This document shows, one piece after another, positions 8,452 to 18,461 of a DNA stretch of 40,102 bases; position 1 is the stretch's first letter, and each line of letters starts with the position of its first letter. This DNA is from a bacterium (GTDB lineage Bacteria; Armatimonadota; Chthonomonadetes; Chthonomonadales; Chthonomonadaceae). Location of the stretch: assembly GCA_900299305.1 (NCBI GenBank), contig OMJJ01000382.1, positions 1 to 40,102 on the forward strand, written 5' to 3'. Below the pieces are notes generated by a model. That model searched no databases, was not told the origin of the DNA, and saw only the letters and a list, made by a program, of their open reading frames with translations. The position numbers and the translations under genes are program-made.

Positions 8452-8625
8452 GAACTAACTTGGCTCCTTATATGGGCTTTGGCGGAACGGAGAGGGTAGG
8501 AAAAGACCACCTCTACCTGTGGTGGTAGGATATTCTTCTTAACCCCCTCCGTTCCCTTTTTTGACAGCCCTGTTTTTCGCTAATTTGTTGTGTATGTACA
8601 AAATAGGTAGGCAGTGGATAACCGC

Positions 8626-11352
8626 CTATCCTTTGGCAAAAAGCGTTTTGCGGACTTCTAGTTGCCCCTGCTTTTCACGCCAGTCTTGTAGACGTTGGCG
8701 TTCGAGGGCAACCACTTCTGGGTTTGCCCGCTCTACAAAACTGGGGTTGCCTAGTTTGCCTTCACAACGGCTTATCTCTTTGGTAATGCTGGCGAGTTCC
8801 TTCTCAATGCGCTCCAGCTCTTTACCTAAGTCTACCGTCTCTCCTATCTCTAGGAGAATCTCTGCGCCGGTGATAGGCTTACCCACCCACTTACCCCCTT
8901 CGGGGGCAGTACTGCTAACCCCTAGTGCGTCGCTAAGGCGTGCGAGTTCTGCAATCAGGAGTGCGTTTGCCGTAAGGGCATCTGCTACTTCGGGGCGCGA
9001 AGCCACTGCCGCCGCCTGTAGTCGGGTTCCGGGCGGGATGTTCAGTTCCGCTTTCAGGTTGCGGAGGGCGCGGGTCGCTTCGATGGTGGTTTCGATAGCG
9101 GTAGTCGCCTCTGGGGAGTCCCAAGCGGGATTGACCTGCGGATAGGGGGCGGTACAGATAGTCTCGCCAGTATACGGGAGCACCTGCCAAATCTCCTCTG
9201 TAATGAAGGGAATCATCGGGTGTAGAAGCCGTAATGCCGTCTCCAATACAAAGACCAGCATATTCTGAACGGTGGTACGCTCCGCGCCTTCCGAGCGTAG
9301 ACGCTGCTTTGCCATCTCCAGATACCAGTCACAGTAGTCGTCCCACAGGAAGCGGTAGAGGGAGCGGGTTGCGTCGTCCATGTCGTAGGAGGCAAGATAC
9401 TTATTCACCTCTCCGATGGTGGTGTTTAGGCGTGAGAGTATCCAGAGGTCGGCAGAGGCAAGACTCTCCTGCGCGGGGAGTTCTCCGGTCACGGTATCGT
9501 CGAGGTTCATCAGCACGAAACGGGAGGCGTTCCACAGTTTGGTGCAGAAACTTCGGGCGAGTTCTGTCTTCTGTTCGCTATAGCGGATGTCTTGGTTTTT
9601 TCCTGCCTGTTGGAGTAGCGAGAAGCGCGTAGCGTCCGCCCCATACTTTTCGATAAGGTCGATGGGGTCTACACCGTTGCCCTTGCTTTTACTCATGCGC
9701 TCGCCCTTCTCGTCGAGTACAGTAGCATGGATATAGACATCGCGGAAGGGGATAACGGCGCGGCTTCCTTTGTGTGGGATGCTTACGCTTTCGTCGGCGT
9801 TGTCGCGCTGTACAAAGTCTAGCCCCGTCATTATCATACGTGCCACCCACAGATAGAGAATCTCCTGCGCGGTAGAGAGTAAATCGGTGGGATAGAAGGC
9901 GTTTAGGTCGTCGCTCTCTTGGGGCCAGCCGAGAGTAGCATGGGGCCAGAGTCCCGAAGAGAACCACGTATCCAGCACGTCCTCGTCTTGCCAGCAGTTT
10001 TCTGTACCGAGTTTTGCGATAGCGTCCTCTTGAGTTCGTGCAAAGACGTGTCGCCGCTTCCCGCCCTCTTCTGTCCACCACACCGGAACACGATGCCCCC
10101 ACCAGAGTTGGCGGCTAATACACCAAGGCAGAATGTTCTCCATCCAGTGTAGATAGATGGCTTTGTAGCGTTCGGGGAAGAAGCGCACTTTGCCCTGCTG
10201 AACCACCTCTAGGGCGGGTTCTGCAAGGGGTTTCATATCCACAAACCACTGCTCCGAGAGGAGTGGCTCTATGACCTCTTTAGAACGGTCTGAGATGGGG
10301 GTTTGGATGGTGTAGTCTTCCGTTTTAACGAGTAACCCCAACTCCTCCATGTCGGCAAGCACCTGTTTACGGGCGGCGTACCGCTCCATGCCCACGTACT
10401 TCTCCCCTGCCTCTGCGGTCATTTTGCCGTCTTTGCCAATCACTACAATCTGCGGTAGGTTGTTTCTGCGCCCACACTCGAAGTCGTTGAAGTCGTGAGC
10501 AGGAGTGACCTTCACCGCTCCAGAACCGAATTCGGGCTTGGCGTAGTCGTCTGCAATTAGCGGTATCTCGCGGTTGGTAAGGGGAAGCGCAAGCATTTTA
10601 CCAAAGTGAGGCTGATACCGTTCGTCTTCGGGGTTTGCGGCGACGGCGGTATCTCCTAGCAGGGTTTCGGGGCGAGTAGTCGCAATCGTAATGCTTCCGC
10701 TACCATCTGCAAACGGATACCGGAAGTGGTAGAGTTTGCCCTGCCGCGTCTCGGTGTAGACCTCTATATCGGAGACCGCCGACTGCAACTTTACATCCCA
10801 GTTTACTACGCGAGTTCCCCGATAGATAAGCCCACGCTCGTACCAGTCCTCAAAGCAGGTCATAATCGCGTCTACATAGGAGTCATCCATTGTAAAGCGC
10901 ACGCGCTCCCAGTCGTAGGAACAGCCCAACCTCTCGAACTGGTGATAGATACGGTTTCCGTAGACCTCGCGCCACTCCCAACACTTCTCGATAAACTTTT
11001 CGCGCCCCAAATCCTGACGTGCGATACCCTCTTTAGCAAGTTCCCGCTCCACAACGGCTTGCGTGGCGATACTCGCGTGGTCGGTTCCGGGAAGGCAGAG
11101 GGTTACGTAGCCCTTCATTCTGTGCCAGCGCGTCATGGTGTCCAGAATCGAGTTATTGAGGGCGTGTCCCATGTGAAGGCTTCCCGTGATATTGGGAGGC
11201 GGTATGGTGATGCTATAGGTGGGGCGTGTGGGGTCTGGCTCCTGGTGAAAAAAGCCTATCTGCTTCCAGAACGGATACCACTTCCCTTCGCTCTCTTCTG
11301 GCGTGTAGGTTTTCGCCAGTTCGCGGCGACTCTCTCCGTCGTTCCAACTCAT
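8626..11352 (-). CDS. valS: Valine--tRNA ligase
   Basis: PPPNITGSLHMGHALN (HIGH), GERMSKSKGNGVDPIDLIEKYGADATRF (KMSKS), C-terminal coiled coil LERIEKELASITKEISRCEGKLGNPSFVERANPEVV. Confidence 0.97.
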   Translation of the reverse strand: MSWNDGESRRELAKTYTPEESEGKWYPFWKQIGFFHQEPDPTRPTYSITIPPPNITGSLHMGHALNNSILDTMTRWHRMKGYVTLCLPGTDHASIATQAVVERELAKEGIARQDLGREKFIEKCWEWREVYGNRIYHQFERLGCSYDWERVRFTMDDSYVDAIMTCFEDWYERGLIYRGTRVVNWDVKLQSAVSDIEVYTETRQGKLYHFRYPFADGSGSITIATTRPETLLGDTAVAANPEDERYQPHFGKMLALPLTNREIPLIADDYAKPEFGSGAVKVTPAHDFNDFECGRRNNLPQIVVIGKDGKMTAEAGEKYVGMERYAARKQVLADMEELGLLVKTEDYTIQTPISDRSKEVIEPLLSEQWFVDMKPLAEPALEVVQQGKVRFFPERYKAIYLHWMENILPWCISRQLWWGHRVPVWWTEEGGKRRHVFARTQEDAIAKLGTENCWQDEDVLDTWFSSGLWPHATLGWPQESDDLNAFYPTDLLSTAQEILYLWVARMIMTGLDFVQRDNADESVSIPHKGSRAVIPFRDVYIHATVLDEKGERMSKSKGNGVDPIDLIEKYGADATRFSLLQQAGKNQDIRYSEQKTELARSFCTKLWNASRFVLMNLDDTVTGELPAQESLASADLWILSRLNTTIGEVNKYLASYDMDDATRSLYRFLWDDYCDWYLEMAKQRLRSEGAERTTVQNMLVFVLETALRLLHPMIPFITEEIWQVLPYTGETICTAPYPQVNPAWDSPEATTAIETTIEATRALRNLKAELNIPPGTRLQAAAVASRPEVADALTANALLIAELARLSDALGVSSTAPEGGKWVGKPITGAEILLEIGETVDLGKELERIEKELASITKEISRCEGKLGNPSFVERANPEVVALERQRLQDWREKQGQLEVRKTLFAKG

Positions 11353-11355
11353 CTT

Positions 11356-11706
11356 TTACTCTCTCTCCTTCTGTTCTCCGCCTTTGGGTCCATAGAATAC
11401 TGCCCAAGTCGCAAAATCGTCTGAAATCGTCTCAAATTTGTGGGGCATCTCGGCAGGTACAAAGAGTACGTCGCCTACCTCGCAGGGTATCGGCTCCCCA
11501 TTTCGGTTAAAGGTGGCACTCCCCGCTATTACGAAATAGATTTCGTCCTGCTCGTGTGTGGTTTGGTAGTCGTTACCACGCGGGGCAAAGTAGATAACGG
11601 ACATGGTTCCGTGCGCGAGTGCCTCTATATCCCATACCCCCTCTTTCCACTTTTCGGTGGCAGGTAGGGGTAGTTTAGTTTTTAGTTCGTTTAGGCTTGC
11701 TTTCAT
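11356..11706 (-). CDS. Cupin domain protein
   Basis: HEQDEIYFVIAGSATFNRNGEPIPCEVGDVLFVPAEMPHKFETISDDF cupin motifs. Confidence 0.88.
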   Translation of the reverse strand: MKASLNELKTKLPLPATEKWKEGVWDIEALAHGTMSVIYFAPRGNDYQTTHEQDEIYFVIAGSATFNRNGEPIPCEVGDVLFVPAEMPHKFETISDDFATWAVFYGPKGGEQKERE

Positions 11707-11786
11707 AATGAATCCTTTAGAGAGGTTTTTTCCCCTGCCTGTGAAGTACGCACACAGGAGCCCCTTAAGCCATGTTGAGCCTTAGC

Positions 11787-12641
11787 CTACTTGCCTTCTA
11801 TGTAGGAAGCACCAAGCGCAACAACTATAAAAGCCAGTCCATGTAATTGATGCGCCTGTTTCTGAAGGCTATAGATATTACTATCAGAACCTACCTGTTT
11901 ACGAAACCATTCTCCAAAATAAGGCATGAACGATGGCGACGCTTGCACGATATGCTCTTTTGCCCAAAATGTGTAGTTAGCGTTAAATTGGCAACCCCGC
12001 TCCACAGGTTTCATGCATTTGGATAGAGGTATGTGCCTTAGCGACGAGCAGGAGCAAAACTGCTCGTAGTCTCTATGAAACACCCCCAAACCATATTGAG
12101 AATGCGTTTTAGGGTTCATCACTCGATGCCACATATGTTTATCATCATAAATCGAAAACAGACTCGGATTGACGATGTGAAGGAATTTTGAGATGGGAAT
12201 GTGAGCATACTTTTTATTTCGCTTGATGATTGTCACTACGCTCAAAAAGTTGACCATATTATCATAATGGACTTTCTCTATCTCCAATAGCGTGAGTCCC
12301 CCAAGCCGAAATTCCTGCCCATGATGGAGAAGAGCCTCAAGAATTGCTTCAGGATTGCCGTACTTTGCTATCTCCTCCGGATTGCTTTTTTGTCCCATCC
12401 ATTCAATCACAATCTGGAGAATGTCAGAGATAGTAGCTATACGCATATCAAGTTTGATATTCTCATTAAATGCATCTTGTAAGCGTTGATATGCCTGGCA
12501 TTTAACGTCAACACGCCAATTCCGACGGGTGTTTTTAATGTACTCTTTGTCATAGACCTCTATTGCCTTCATATAAAGGGTAGGCACCTGAAAGTATTCC
12601 ACCAATCTTCGGCTCATATTAGTCTCCTGTAAAATTGACAT
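11787..12641 (-). CDS. Hypothetical protein, family not recognised
   Basis: Long ORF with plausible codon use; ISKFLHIVNPSLFSIYDDKHMW and a Cys-rich CSCSSLRHIPLSKCMKPVERGC segment. Confidence 0.65.
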   Translation of the reverse strand: MSILQETNMSRRLVEYFQVPTLYMKAIEVYDKEYIKNTRRNWRVDVKCQAYQRLQDAFNENIKLDMRIATISDILQIVIEWMGQKSNPEEIAKYGNPEAILEALLHHGQEFRLGGLTLLEIEKVHYDNMVNFLSVVTIIKRNKKYAHIPISKFLHIVNPSLFSIYDDKHMWHRVMNPKTHSQYGLGVFHRDYEQFCSCSSLRHIPLSKCMKPVERGCQFNANYTFWAKEHIVQASPSFMPYFGEWFRKQVGSDSNIYSLQKQAHQLHGLAFIVVALGASYIEGK

Positions 12642-12746
12642 CCATTATGTAAAGCCTTGTCATCAACGGACTGTTTTAAGCGAAAAACTACCTTTTACCC
12701 TAATCACTTCTCGCGTAATTCTCAGTGAGAGGTAGGTTAAAATAGG

Positions 12747-13190
12747 CTATATCTCTGCAAGAACATCCTCCAGCATAATCAGGGGTAGTCCGGGTACACG
12801 CCTAAACCCCTTATCATTTGTAATAAATAGAGGGCAAGAGTGGTAAAGAGCGGTAGCGGCATGAATGCTATCCGGCGTTTTCAGGCTCGGTATGGTGGTG
12901 CGGAGGCGTGCCGCATCTTTCAGTATCTCTTGCGTGATGGGTAAAAGTTGCGTATTCGGTTGAAACCAAAGTTTTTCACGCTTTAAGGCAAGTTGCATAT
13001 CTCTGCTTCGGATAGGCGCGACGAGGGTTTCTAGCAAAGTAAGTTCGCTTGATACGATAACTGTAGGGGCTACCACGTTCCATAGAGGGGCACAAATCGT
13101 AGCGTAAGCGGGGTGATTGTCCGTGCTATAGATAACGATTTGAGCGTCCACATAGACCATGCCAGAAGTAGGAAGAGTCAGTCTCCCCAT
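12747..13190 (-). CDS. PIN domain ribonuclease toxin (VapC-like)
   Basis: MGRLTLPTSGMVYVDAQIVIYS...TPDSIHAATALYHSCPLFITNDKGFRRVPGLPLIML. Start at 13190 matches the PIN N-terminus; upstream part of the ORF overlaps the antitoxin out of frame. Confidence 0.85.
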   Translation of the reverse strand: MGRLTLPTSGMVYVDAQIVIYSTDNHPAYATICAPLWNVVAPTVIVSSELTLLETLVAPIRSRDMQLALKREKLWFQPNTQLLPITQEILKDAARLRTTIPSLKTPDSIHAATALYHSCPLFITNDKGFRRVPGLPLIMLEDVLAEI

Positions 13191-13429
13191 GCGTTTCGTT
13201 CCTCTTGAAACTGCCTCTCTATCTCTGCCCACTCTTCCGGTGTGTGCGTTTGAGGTTGGAAAGACTGTAGATACTCCCACGCAGACGCGAATTGAGGCGC
13301 GGCGTGTTCAGTCTCAGTTTTCAGGACAATAAGTTCTATCTCCTCCCCTTCAGTAAGTTCGGGGGCGGTGAACTCTACACGCTTTCCTGAGAGAACACGG
13401 GTTGTAAGGCGAATGGCGGTCTGTGTCAT
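13178..13429 (-). CDS. Putative antitoxin partner of the PIN toxin
   Basis: 83-aa acidic ORF directly upstream of and overlapping the PIN start by 13 nt. Confidence 0.75.
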   Translation of the reverse strand: MTQTAIRLTTRVLSGKRVEFTAPELTEGEEIELIVLKTETEHAAPQFASAWEYLQSFQPQTHTPEEWAEIERQFQEERNAWGD

Positions 13430-13488
13430 AGCATCGACTCCTCTAACGCTATTATATCATAACGAACATAGTGAGAAGCAAACCTTAC

Positions 13489-14694
13489 CTACTCCTTCAC
13501 CCCGTTCACAACGCGCAAGGTAGTCTCTTTTTCCTGTAGGTGCGCGGTTGAGTAGACAAGGTGCTTTCTATCCGGTGACCAGTCGCAGTCCGCGCTCTCC
13601 ACTGTTCCCAACGGTTGTGGGTTCTGTCCATGACTATCCCAACGTATCATCTCGTAAGCGTTTTTCGTTTTGTGTAGCACCCCGATACGCTCGTTCCCTA
13701 TCCAAACAGGGGCAAGATAGCCTCCGCTATTTGGGGGGCTAATGCGTTGTGCCTCTTTGCCGTCTGCTCTTACTTTCCAGACCTCGTACCTCTCGAAATC
13801 GAGGGGGTCGGGGGTAAACGTAAACGCCAGGTACTTCCCGTTTGGCGACCAAGTAAGGTGTCCTGTATGCGGATGAACGGGCAGTGTAGTGTCTGTCTGG
13901 AGTCGGGCGCACTCGCTAGGAGCCATGCGCCAAAACTCACCAGTACGCCCTGCTTTTGCGTTGCCCGGCTCAATACGTCTCAGCGTTTCGGTAACGGGTA
14001 CAGAGACGGTACGCCGTATCCCCTGCCGAAAGGTAAGAGTGCTTTTCAAGGTAGGCTCCCATGTGGGCCAGTCGCTATCTTTCCCCCTGTCAAAAAGAGA
14101 CATGGTATCGGGAGAGCCTTCTGTTTTTAGGTGCGCGACAAAGATACCCCTCTGCCCCAAGATACCCTCTCCCACAAACGCAATGCGCTTTCCATCCGGC
14201 GACCACTGCGGGTAACGGTAGTAGATAAACTCTCCCCGATAACGGCTAGAGTGTACGGCAAGCGGCTTCGCTTTACGGGTAGGAAAGTCGTATATCCAAA
14301 GCCCCATACCCGGCAGACGCTCCCCTCTATCGTCGGTTAGCCAGTCCGCTCTTGGAAACACCAGTTGCTTTCCATCCGGTGAAAAGGCAAGCCTATCCGT
14401 TGAGATATAGCGTTCCCAACTCGAACCCAAGTGCCTATCGGGTATCAGCACTTCGGGGTCGAGAAGGGCATGGACGTACTTTAGCGGGGCATCGGCGATA
14501 AAGAGTTGGTGCTTCCTATCGGGAGTGGCGCGTAAGAACGCAATGCGCTTCCCGTCCGGCGACCAACGTGGACTCACATCCTGAAACACTCCCCGCGGCG
14601 CAGTAGGGAGATTGGGTGTGTCGGCAATCCCCGGTATAGGTTGCCGACACCCCATGAGAAGGTACACCCCTAAACTAAACCAGACACGCTTCAC
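13489..14694 (-). CDS. Putative lipoprotein with TolB/PD40-type WD40-like beta-propeller repeats
   Basis: Lipobox-like LLMGC; repeated SPRWSPDGKRIAF, YPQWSPDGKRIAF, HLTWSPNGKYLAF, DCDWSPDRKHLVY. Confidence 0.85.
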   Translation of the reverse strand: MKRVWFSLGVYLLMGCRQPIPGIADTPNLPTAPRGVFQDVSPRWSPDGKRIAFLRATPDRKHQLFIADAPLKYVHALLDPEVLIPDRHLGSSWERYISTDRLAFSPDGKQLVFPRADWLTDDRGERLPGMGLWIYDFPTRKAKPLAVHSSRYRGEFIYYRYPQWSPDGKRIAFVGEGILGQRGIFVAHLKTEGSPDTMSLFDRGKDSDWPTWEPTLKSTLTFRQGIRRTVSVPVTETLRRIEPGNAKAGRTGEFWRMAPSECARLQTDTTLPVHPHTGHLTWSPNGKYLAFTFTPDPLDFERYEVWKVRADGKEAQRISPPNSGGYLAPVWIGNERIGVLHKTKNAYEMIRWDSHGQNPQPLGTVESADCDWSPDRKHLVYSTAHLQEKETTLRVVNGVKE

Positions 14695-14702
14695 GTACTG
14701 TT

Positions 14703-17213
14703 CTATCTCTCCTCAGTGGTTGGGCTGACTTCCAACGTTTGCAGGGCGGTGTCTTTGGGAAGATGCACCACCACAACGCCGTTCTCGTCGGAGGTCTGCA
14801 CTCCAGATACCGCCCCTGTAAGGCGGTAGTTCGCTTTTGGCTTCCCCATCACACACAACAGGACTCCGCTCCCGCTTGCCTCATAGACACGAAACGCGCA
14901 ACGGGCTTTGTCTTGTGCTTTATCGTAATAGGGGCTAATGAGGGTGGTGTCCCATCCCGCAGAAATCGTACCGACACTATGGTAAGACCTCTGCAAGAGC
15001 CACAACACACAGGCATCCCCCGAATAGTCGTTTGCTCCTTGTGGTGCGCCCGTGTCTCCGTTCAGCCACTCCGGGTAGCCGCCGCTTAGGTTGTGTGCCT
15101 GTGCGTAGCCGTTTAGCAGGTTTTGCGCCAAGCGGTTCGCCGTCTCCGCCTCCCCAATATCCAGCAGAGCCTTCCAAATGAGCCAGTTCACCCCATAGTG
15201 TACCCCGCCTTTGCCCGCAACCGCAGGGCGATAGGCAAACGAACTCTTGGAAAGGCTTCTTAATCCGTAAGAACTCCAAAAAAGTTCGGGATTCGTGAGG
15301 GCTTTTAGTAGCGCGGAACGCCGCTCTGTGGTAATGCTATCTGCCCCTACGACAAGCGGAATCAGGGTTGCTATCGAATCGGGCTCCTCTAGTGTAAGAG
15401 GTTGTCCATTCGATTTCGGGGTGAAGGTTCCCCGTTGTGCGTCCCAAAGTTGCGTATTCAGGGTGCGCGTGACCACCTCTATCTCGGTTTGATAGATTTT
15501 TCGCTCCTCTTCTGGTAGGGAGAGAGCCTCAGCGATTTTTAAGAGCGTCTTGGCAGAGCGTATCACATACGCAGAGTACTCTGGTGCGAACGATTTGCTG
15601 ATGCCCCCAATCGCCAACGGGCGCGTCATTAGGGCTTGGTTCTGCTGAGAGGCAGATGACCACGAAAACAGCCCTTCATTCGTAGTAGAGCGTCCTGCAG
15701 AGAGGAGCTCCTGATACCGATGTTTTGCAGAGGGGTATGCCCTCTCTAATAGTCCCCGGTCACGAGTTGCCTGATAGAGTTCCCATAGTGCAAACAGGTT
15801 GGTAGGTGCAACCGCTATCGGGTTGGTAAGCGGGCGATTCGCATCGAGTTGGGTAAGCAGGTGCGCGTTGATTTGACTCGCCGCCCACTCTGGGCGAACC
15901 ACACTCCACCCCAGAGCAATCAGCCCCCCAATCGCAGGATGATACGCCCCTTCCTCGGTTCCAAGCCCTGTATCACGGCTCGAAACGCCCACACGCCGTA
16001 AGTCCGTCTGTACCACATTCGTAAGCGATTGCGCGACTAGCCCCTCGAAAACAGGACTTCCTCCCCGCAAAGCGACCTCTCGTTCCAACGCCTTTTGCGC
16101 TTGCGAGAGTAGCCCACCTCCCTCTATCGCCTTCCCATTCGGCAAAACATCGTCTACCAGCCCCAAAAGTGTGGTCGCGGAATCTTTCGCCTCGTCGCTA
16201 TCCCTCCCCGCCCCAATGCAGAGGGTTATTGTGCGCTTCTCACCGGGAGCAAGCAGAATCCCCTCCGAACGTAGTAGCCCCCAATCCGATAAGTTGGTTT
16301 TGGGTGCGTCTTCGGTGCGAATAACGGCAGGTTTGATCTGTCCATCGCTATCCCGTTGGCTATGCAGGGCAGGGTCGGATAGAAACGCACTTTTCACCAC
16401 ATACCCCGCCAGAACCGAGGCGGTAGCGCGTCCTGCCAGTGCAAAAACCACAGGCGACTTCTCGTGCCGCAAAACGGGTAGCCCGGTGTTCGCGTCTTTC
16501 TCAATTTTAAGTTGGTCGGGTGCTAACCCGTTGGGAGTTGCGGCGATACCCCCTAGCAGTTCCACAAACCAAGTCTGTCGTGCCAAAGAGCGATTAGTAA
16601 GCGTAATCACCAGTATCAGCCCCTCCGCAGAGGGTTCCGCGTTTGCGGGGATAGTGATAACCGTCGCCTCACCCTCTCCCCAAAAGGGTTCTGAACCCCG
16701 CTTTCCTTCGGGTGGGTTGGCAGGAAGAAACGGGATTTTCGCCTCCCAATAAACTCCCTTCGCGCTGGCACTAACGGGCGTGGTGCGTCGATTTCTAAGG
16801 CGGTCAGCCTCAGTTACGGGGCTATCGTCGTTGTCGGTGTTCAGTGGAGATAGCCCGATACTACGGCGTTCGTACACCTGCCACGTGCGTTCCAAGCCCT
16901 GCTTACGAACCACCTGCTCCACCCGCCTTTGCCCGATAATAAGCGGGAAAGTAAACCGTGAGGACTGGGTACGGTCTAGCAAAAAGCAGGGCGCAAGGTG
17001 TCCCTGTGCGATAGCCCCCCAAGGCGACGAGGGAAGTTCGCTCAACCCAACGGCGTGTTCTAACAGGCTAACACGCTTTTGGGGTTTAGGGGTCTCTTGC
17101 GCTACCAGTGCGGTGGTAGAAAATGCGAAAACCCCCAGCGTAATGGCTCGCCATACGTTATAATAGGACAGCGTTGTTTTTAGAAAGTGTGCAAAGCCGA
17201 GATGTCTCTTCAT
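14703..17213 (-). CDS. Secreted six-hairpin-glycosidase-like protein
   Basis: Helical toroid patterns (APTNLFALWELYQATRDRGLLERAYPSAKHRYQELLS, GVHYGVNWLIWKALLDIGEAETANRLAQNLL, CVLWLLQRSYHSVGTISAGWDTTLISPYYDKA); signal-like N-terminus. Confidence 0.6.
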   Translation of the reverse strand: MKRHLGFAHFLKTTLSYYNVWRAITLGVFAFSTTALVAQETPKPQKRVSLLEHAVGLSELPSSPWGAIAQGHLAPCFLLDRTQSSRFTFPLIIGQRRVEQVVRKQGLERTWQVYERRSIGLSPLNTDNDDSPVTEADRLRNRRTTPVSASAKGVYWEAKIPFLPANPPEGKRGSEPFWGEGEATVITIPANAEPSAEGLILVITLTNRSLARQTWFVELLGGIAATPNGLAPDQLKIEKDANTGLPVLRHEKSPVVFALAGRATASVLAGYVVKSAFLSDPALHSQRDSDGQIKPAVIRTEDAPKTNLSDWGLLRSEGILLAPGEKRTITLCIGAGRDSDEAKDSATTLLGLVDDVLPNGKAIEGGGLLSQAQKALEREVALRGGSPVFEGLVAQSLTNVVQTDLRRVGVSSRDTGLGTEEGAYHPAIGGLIALGWSVVRPEWAASQINAHLLTQLDANRPLTNPIAVAPTNLFALWELYQATRDRGLLERAYPSAKHRYQELLSAGRSTTNEGLFSWSSASQQNQALMTRPLAIGGISKSFAPEYSAYVIRSAKTLLKIAEALSLPEEERKIYQTEIEVVTRTLNTQLWDAQRGTFTPKSNGQPLTLEEPDSIATLIPLVVGADSITTERRSALLKALTNPELFWSSYGLRSLSKSSFAYRPAVAGKGGVHYGVNWLIWKALLDIGEAETANRLAQNLLNGYAQAHNLSGGYPEWLNGDTGAPQGANDYSGDACVLWLLQRSYHSVGTISAGWDTTLISPYYDKAQDKARCAFRVYEASGSGVLLCVMGKPKANYRLTGAVSGVQTSDENGVVVVHLPKDTALQTLEVSPTTEER

Positions 17214-17219
17214 GGGCAG

Positions 17220-18383
17220 ATGAGTTCCGATTCCTTAGCGATTTATGTGCATATCCCTTTTTGCACGAAGCACTGCGCCTACTGTGACTTTAATACCTAT
17301 GTAGAACAGGCGCAGAGCCGTATTGTGAGCGATACGGTAGAGGCTATCTGTACCGATATACGTCATACCTCTCAAACCCTCTCCCCAGAACAGGCTTCCC
17401 GCCCGATAACCAGTATCTTCTTTGGGGGCGGAACCCCTACTTTCCTTAGCGGAGAGCAGATAACGCGCGTTCTACAGACCCTCTATGATACCTTTGTTAT
17501 CGCCCCCGATGCAGAAATCTCTAGCGAAGCCAATCCTACCTCTTCAGACGCAGAGAAGTTCGCGCAGATGCGGGAGGCAGGTTTTAACCGCTTGAGCGTG
17601 GGCGTACAGGCGTTTCAAGACCCCATTCTTATCGCGCTAGACCGTTTTCATACCGCAAACGAGGCGGAGCGCACCCTCCAAACAGCACAAGCCGCAGGTT
17701 TTGACAATGTGAACCTCGATTTGATGTTCGGGCTACCCAAGCAGAGGCTTTCCGACTGGGAGGAGAGCCTACATCGTGCTATTGCCCTCCAAACCAATCA
17801 CCTGTCGCTCTATGCTTTGACACTGGAAGCGGGTACTCGTTTCGAGAGATTGTACGCGGGGGGCAAATTAGACTTGCCGGGTGAAGACGCAGAGGTAGAG
17901 ATGTACGAACGTGCCATCGAACTACTAACAGAGCAGGGCTTTGAACACTACGAGGTGAGCAACTTCGCCCGAAAAGGCTACCAGTCTCGGCACAATCGGG
18001 TCTATTGGGAGAATCGGGAGTACCTTGGGTTTGGAGCAGGTGCGGTGTCTTACTTAGCAGGGAGACGCTGGAAACGGGAACGGCTACCCACGCAGTACGT
18101 TCGTAAGGTAAAAGCAGGGGCAGATTTAGCAGTAGAGTCGGAGAGCCTAGACGCGGCGGGTACTCTCGGTGAGACCATGATGCTCGGCTTACGTTTGCGG
18201 GAAGGAATCTCCTTGTCTGTATTGCAGGAACGCTTTGGGATAGAACCGCTCTCCTACTTTGCAGAGATTATCGCCGACCTTATCCAACGCGGATGGATGA
18301 TACACCATCACGACACCTTAAAACTGACCCACACGGGGCTACTACTTGCGAACGAAGCGGTGAGCGCGTTTCTAGCGGAGTAG
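17220..18383 (+). CDS. hemW: Radical SAM heme chaperone HemW (coproporphyrinogen III oxidase-like)
   Basis: LAIYVHIPFCTKHCAYCDFNTY (CxxxCxxC), FFGGGTPTFLSGEQI, ISSEANPTS, NRLSVGVQAFQD, YEVSNFARKGYQSRHNRVYW. ATG 17220 is preferred over the ORF start at 17187. Confidence 0.93.
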   Translation: MSSDSLAIYVHIPFCTKHCAYCDFNTYVEQAQSRIVSDTVEAICTDIRHTSQTLSPEQASRPITSIFFGGGTPTFLSGEQITRVLQTLYDTFVIAPDAEISSEANPTSSDAEKFAQMREAGFNRLSVGVQAFQDPILIALDRFHTANEAERTLQTAQAAGFDNVNLDLMFGLPKQRLSDWEESLHRAIALQTNHLSLYALTLEAGTRFERLYAGGKLDLPGEDAEVEMYERAIELLTEQGFEHYEVSNFARKGYQSRHNRVYWENREYLGFGAGAVSYLAGRRWKRERLPTQYVRKVKAGADLAVESESLDAAGTLGETMMLGLRLREGISLSVLQERFGIEPLSYFAEIIADLIQRGWMIHHHDTLKLTHTGLLLANEAVSAFLAE

Positions 18384-18461
18384 GCTACCTAAGCAGGGGT
18401 TTCCGCATCACAAGGTGAATTGAGAGTGACAATAAGACCCCAAAAGGAGACCCTGATTTCG

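Noticed and set aside
8561-9145. 194-aa plus-strand ORF opposite the valS 3' end
   Set aside because: Ser/Arg-rich antisense frame without domain signal.
10726-11424. 232-aa plus-strand ORF opposite valS
   Set aside because: Antisense to the conserved ValS N-terminal half; no recognisable motifs.
16171-16752. 193-aa plus-strand ORF inside the six-hairpin-glycosidase-like gene
   Set aside because: Antisense to a continuous coding sequence; Ser-rich mirror frame.
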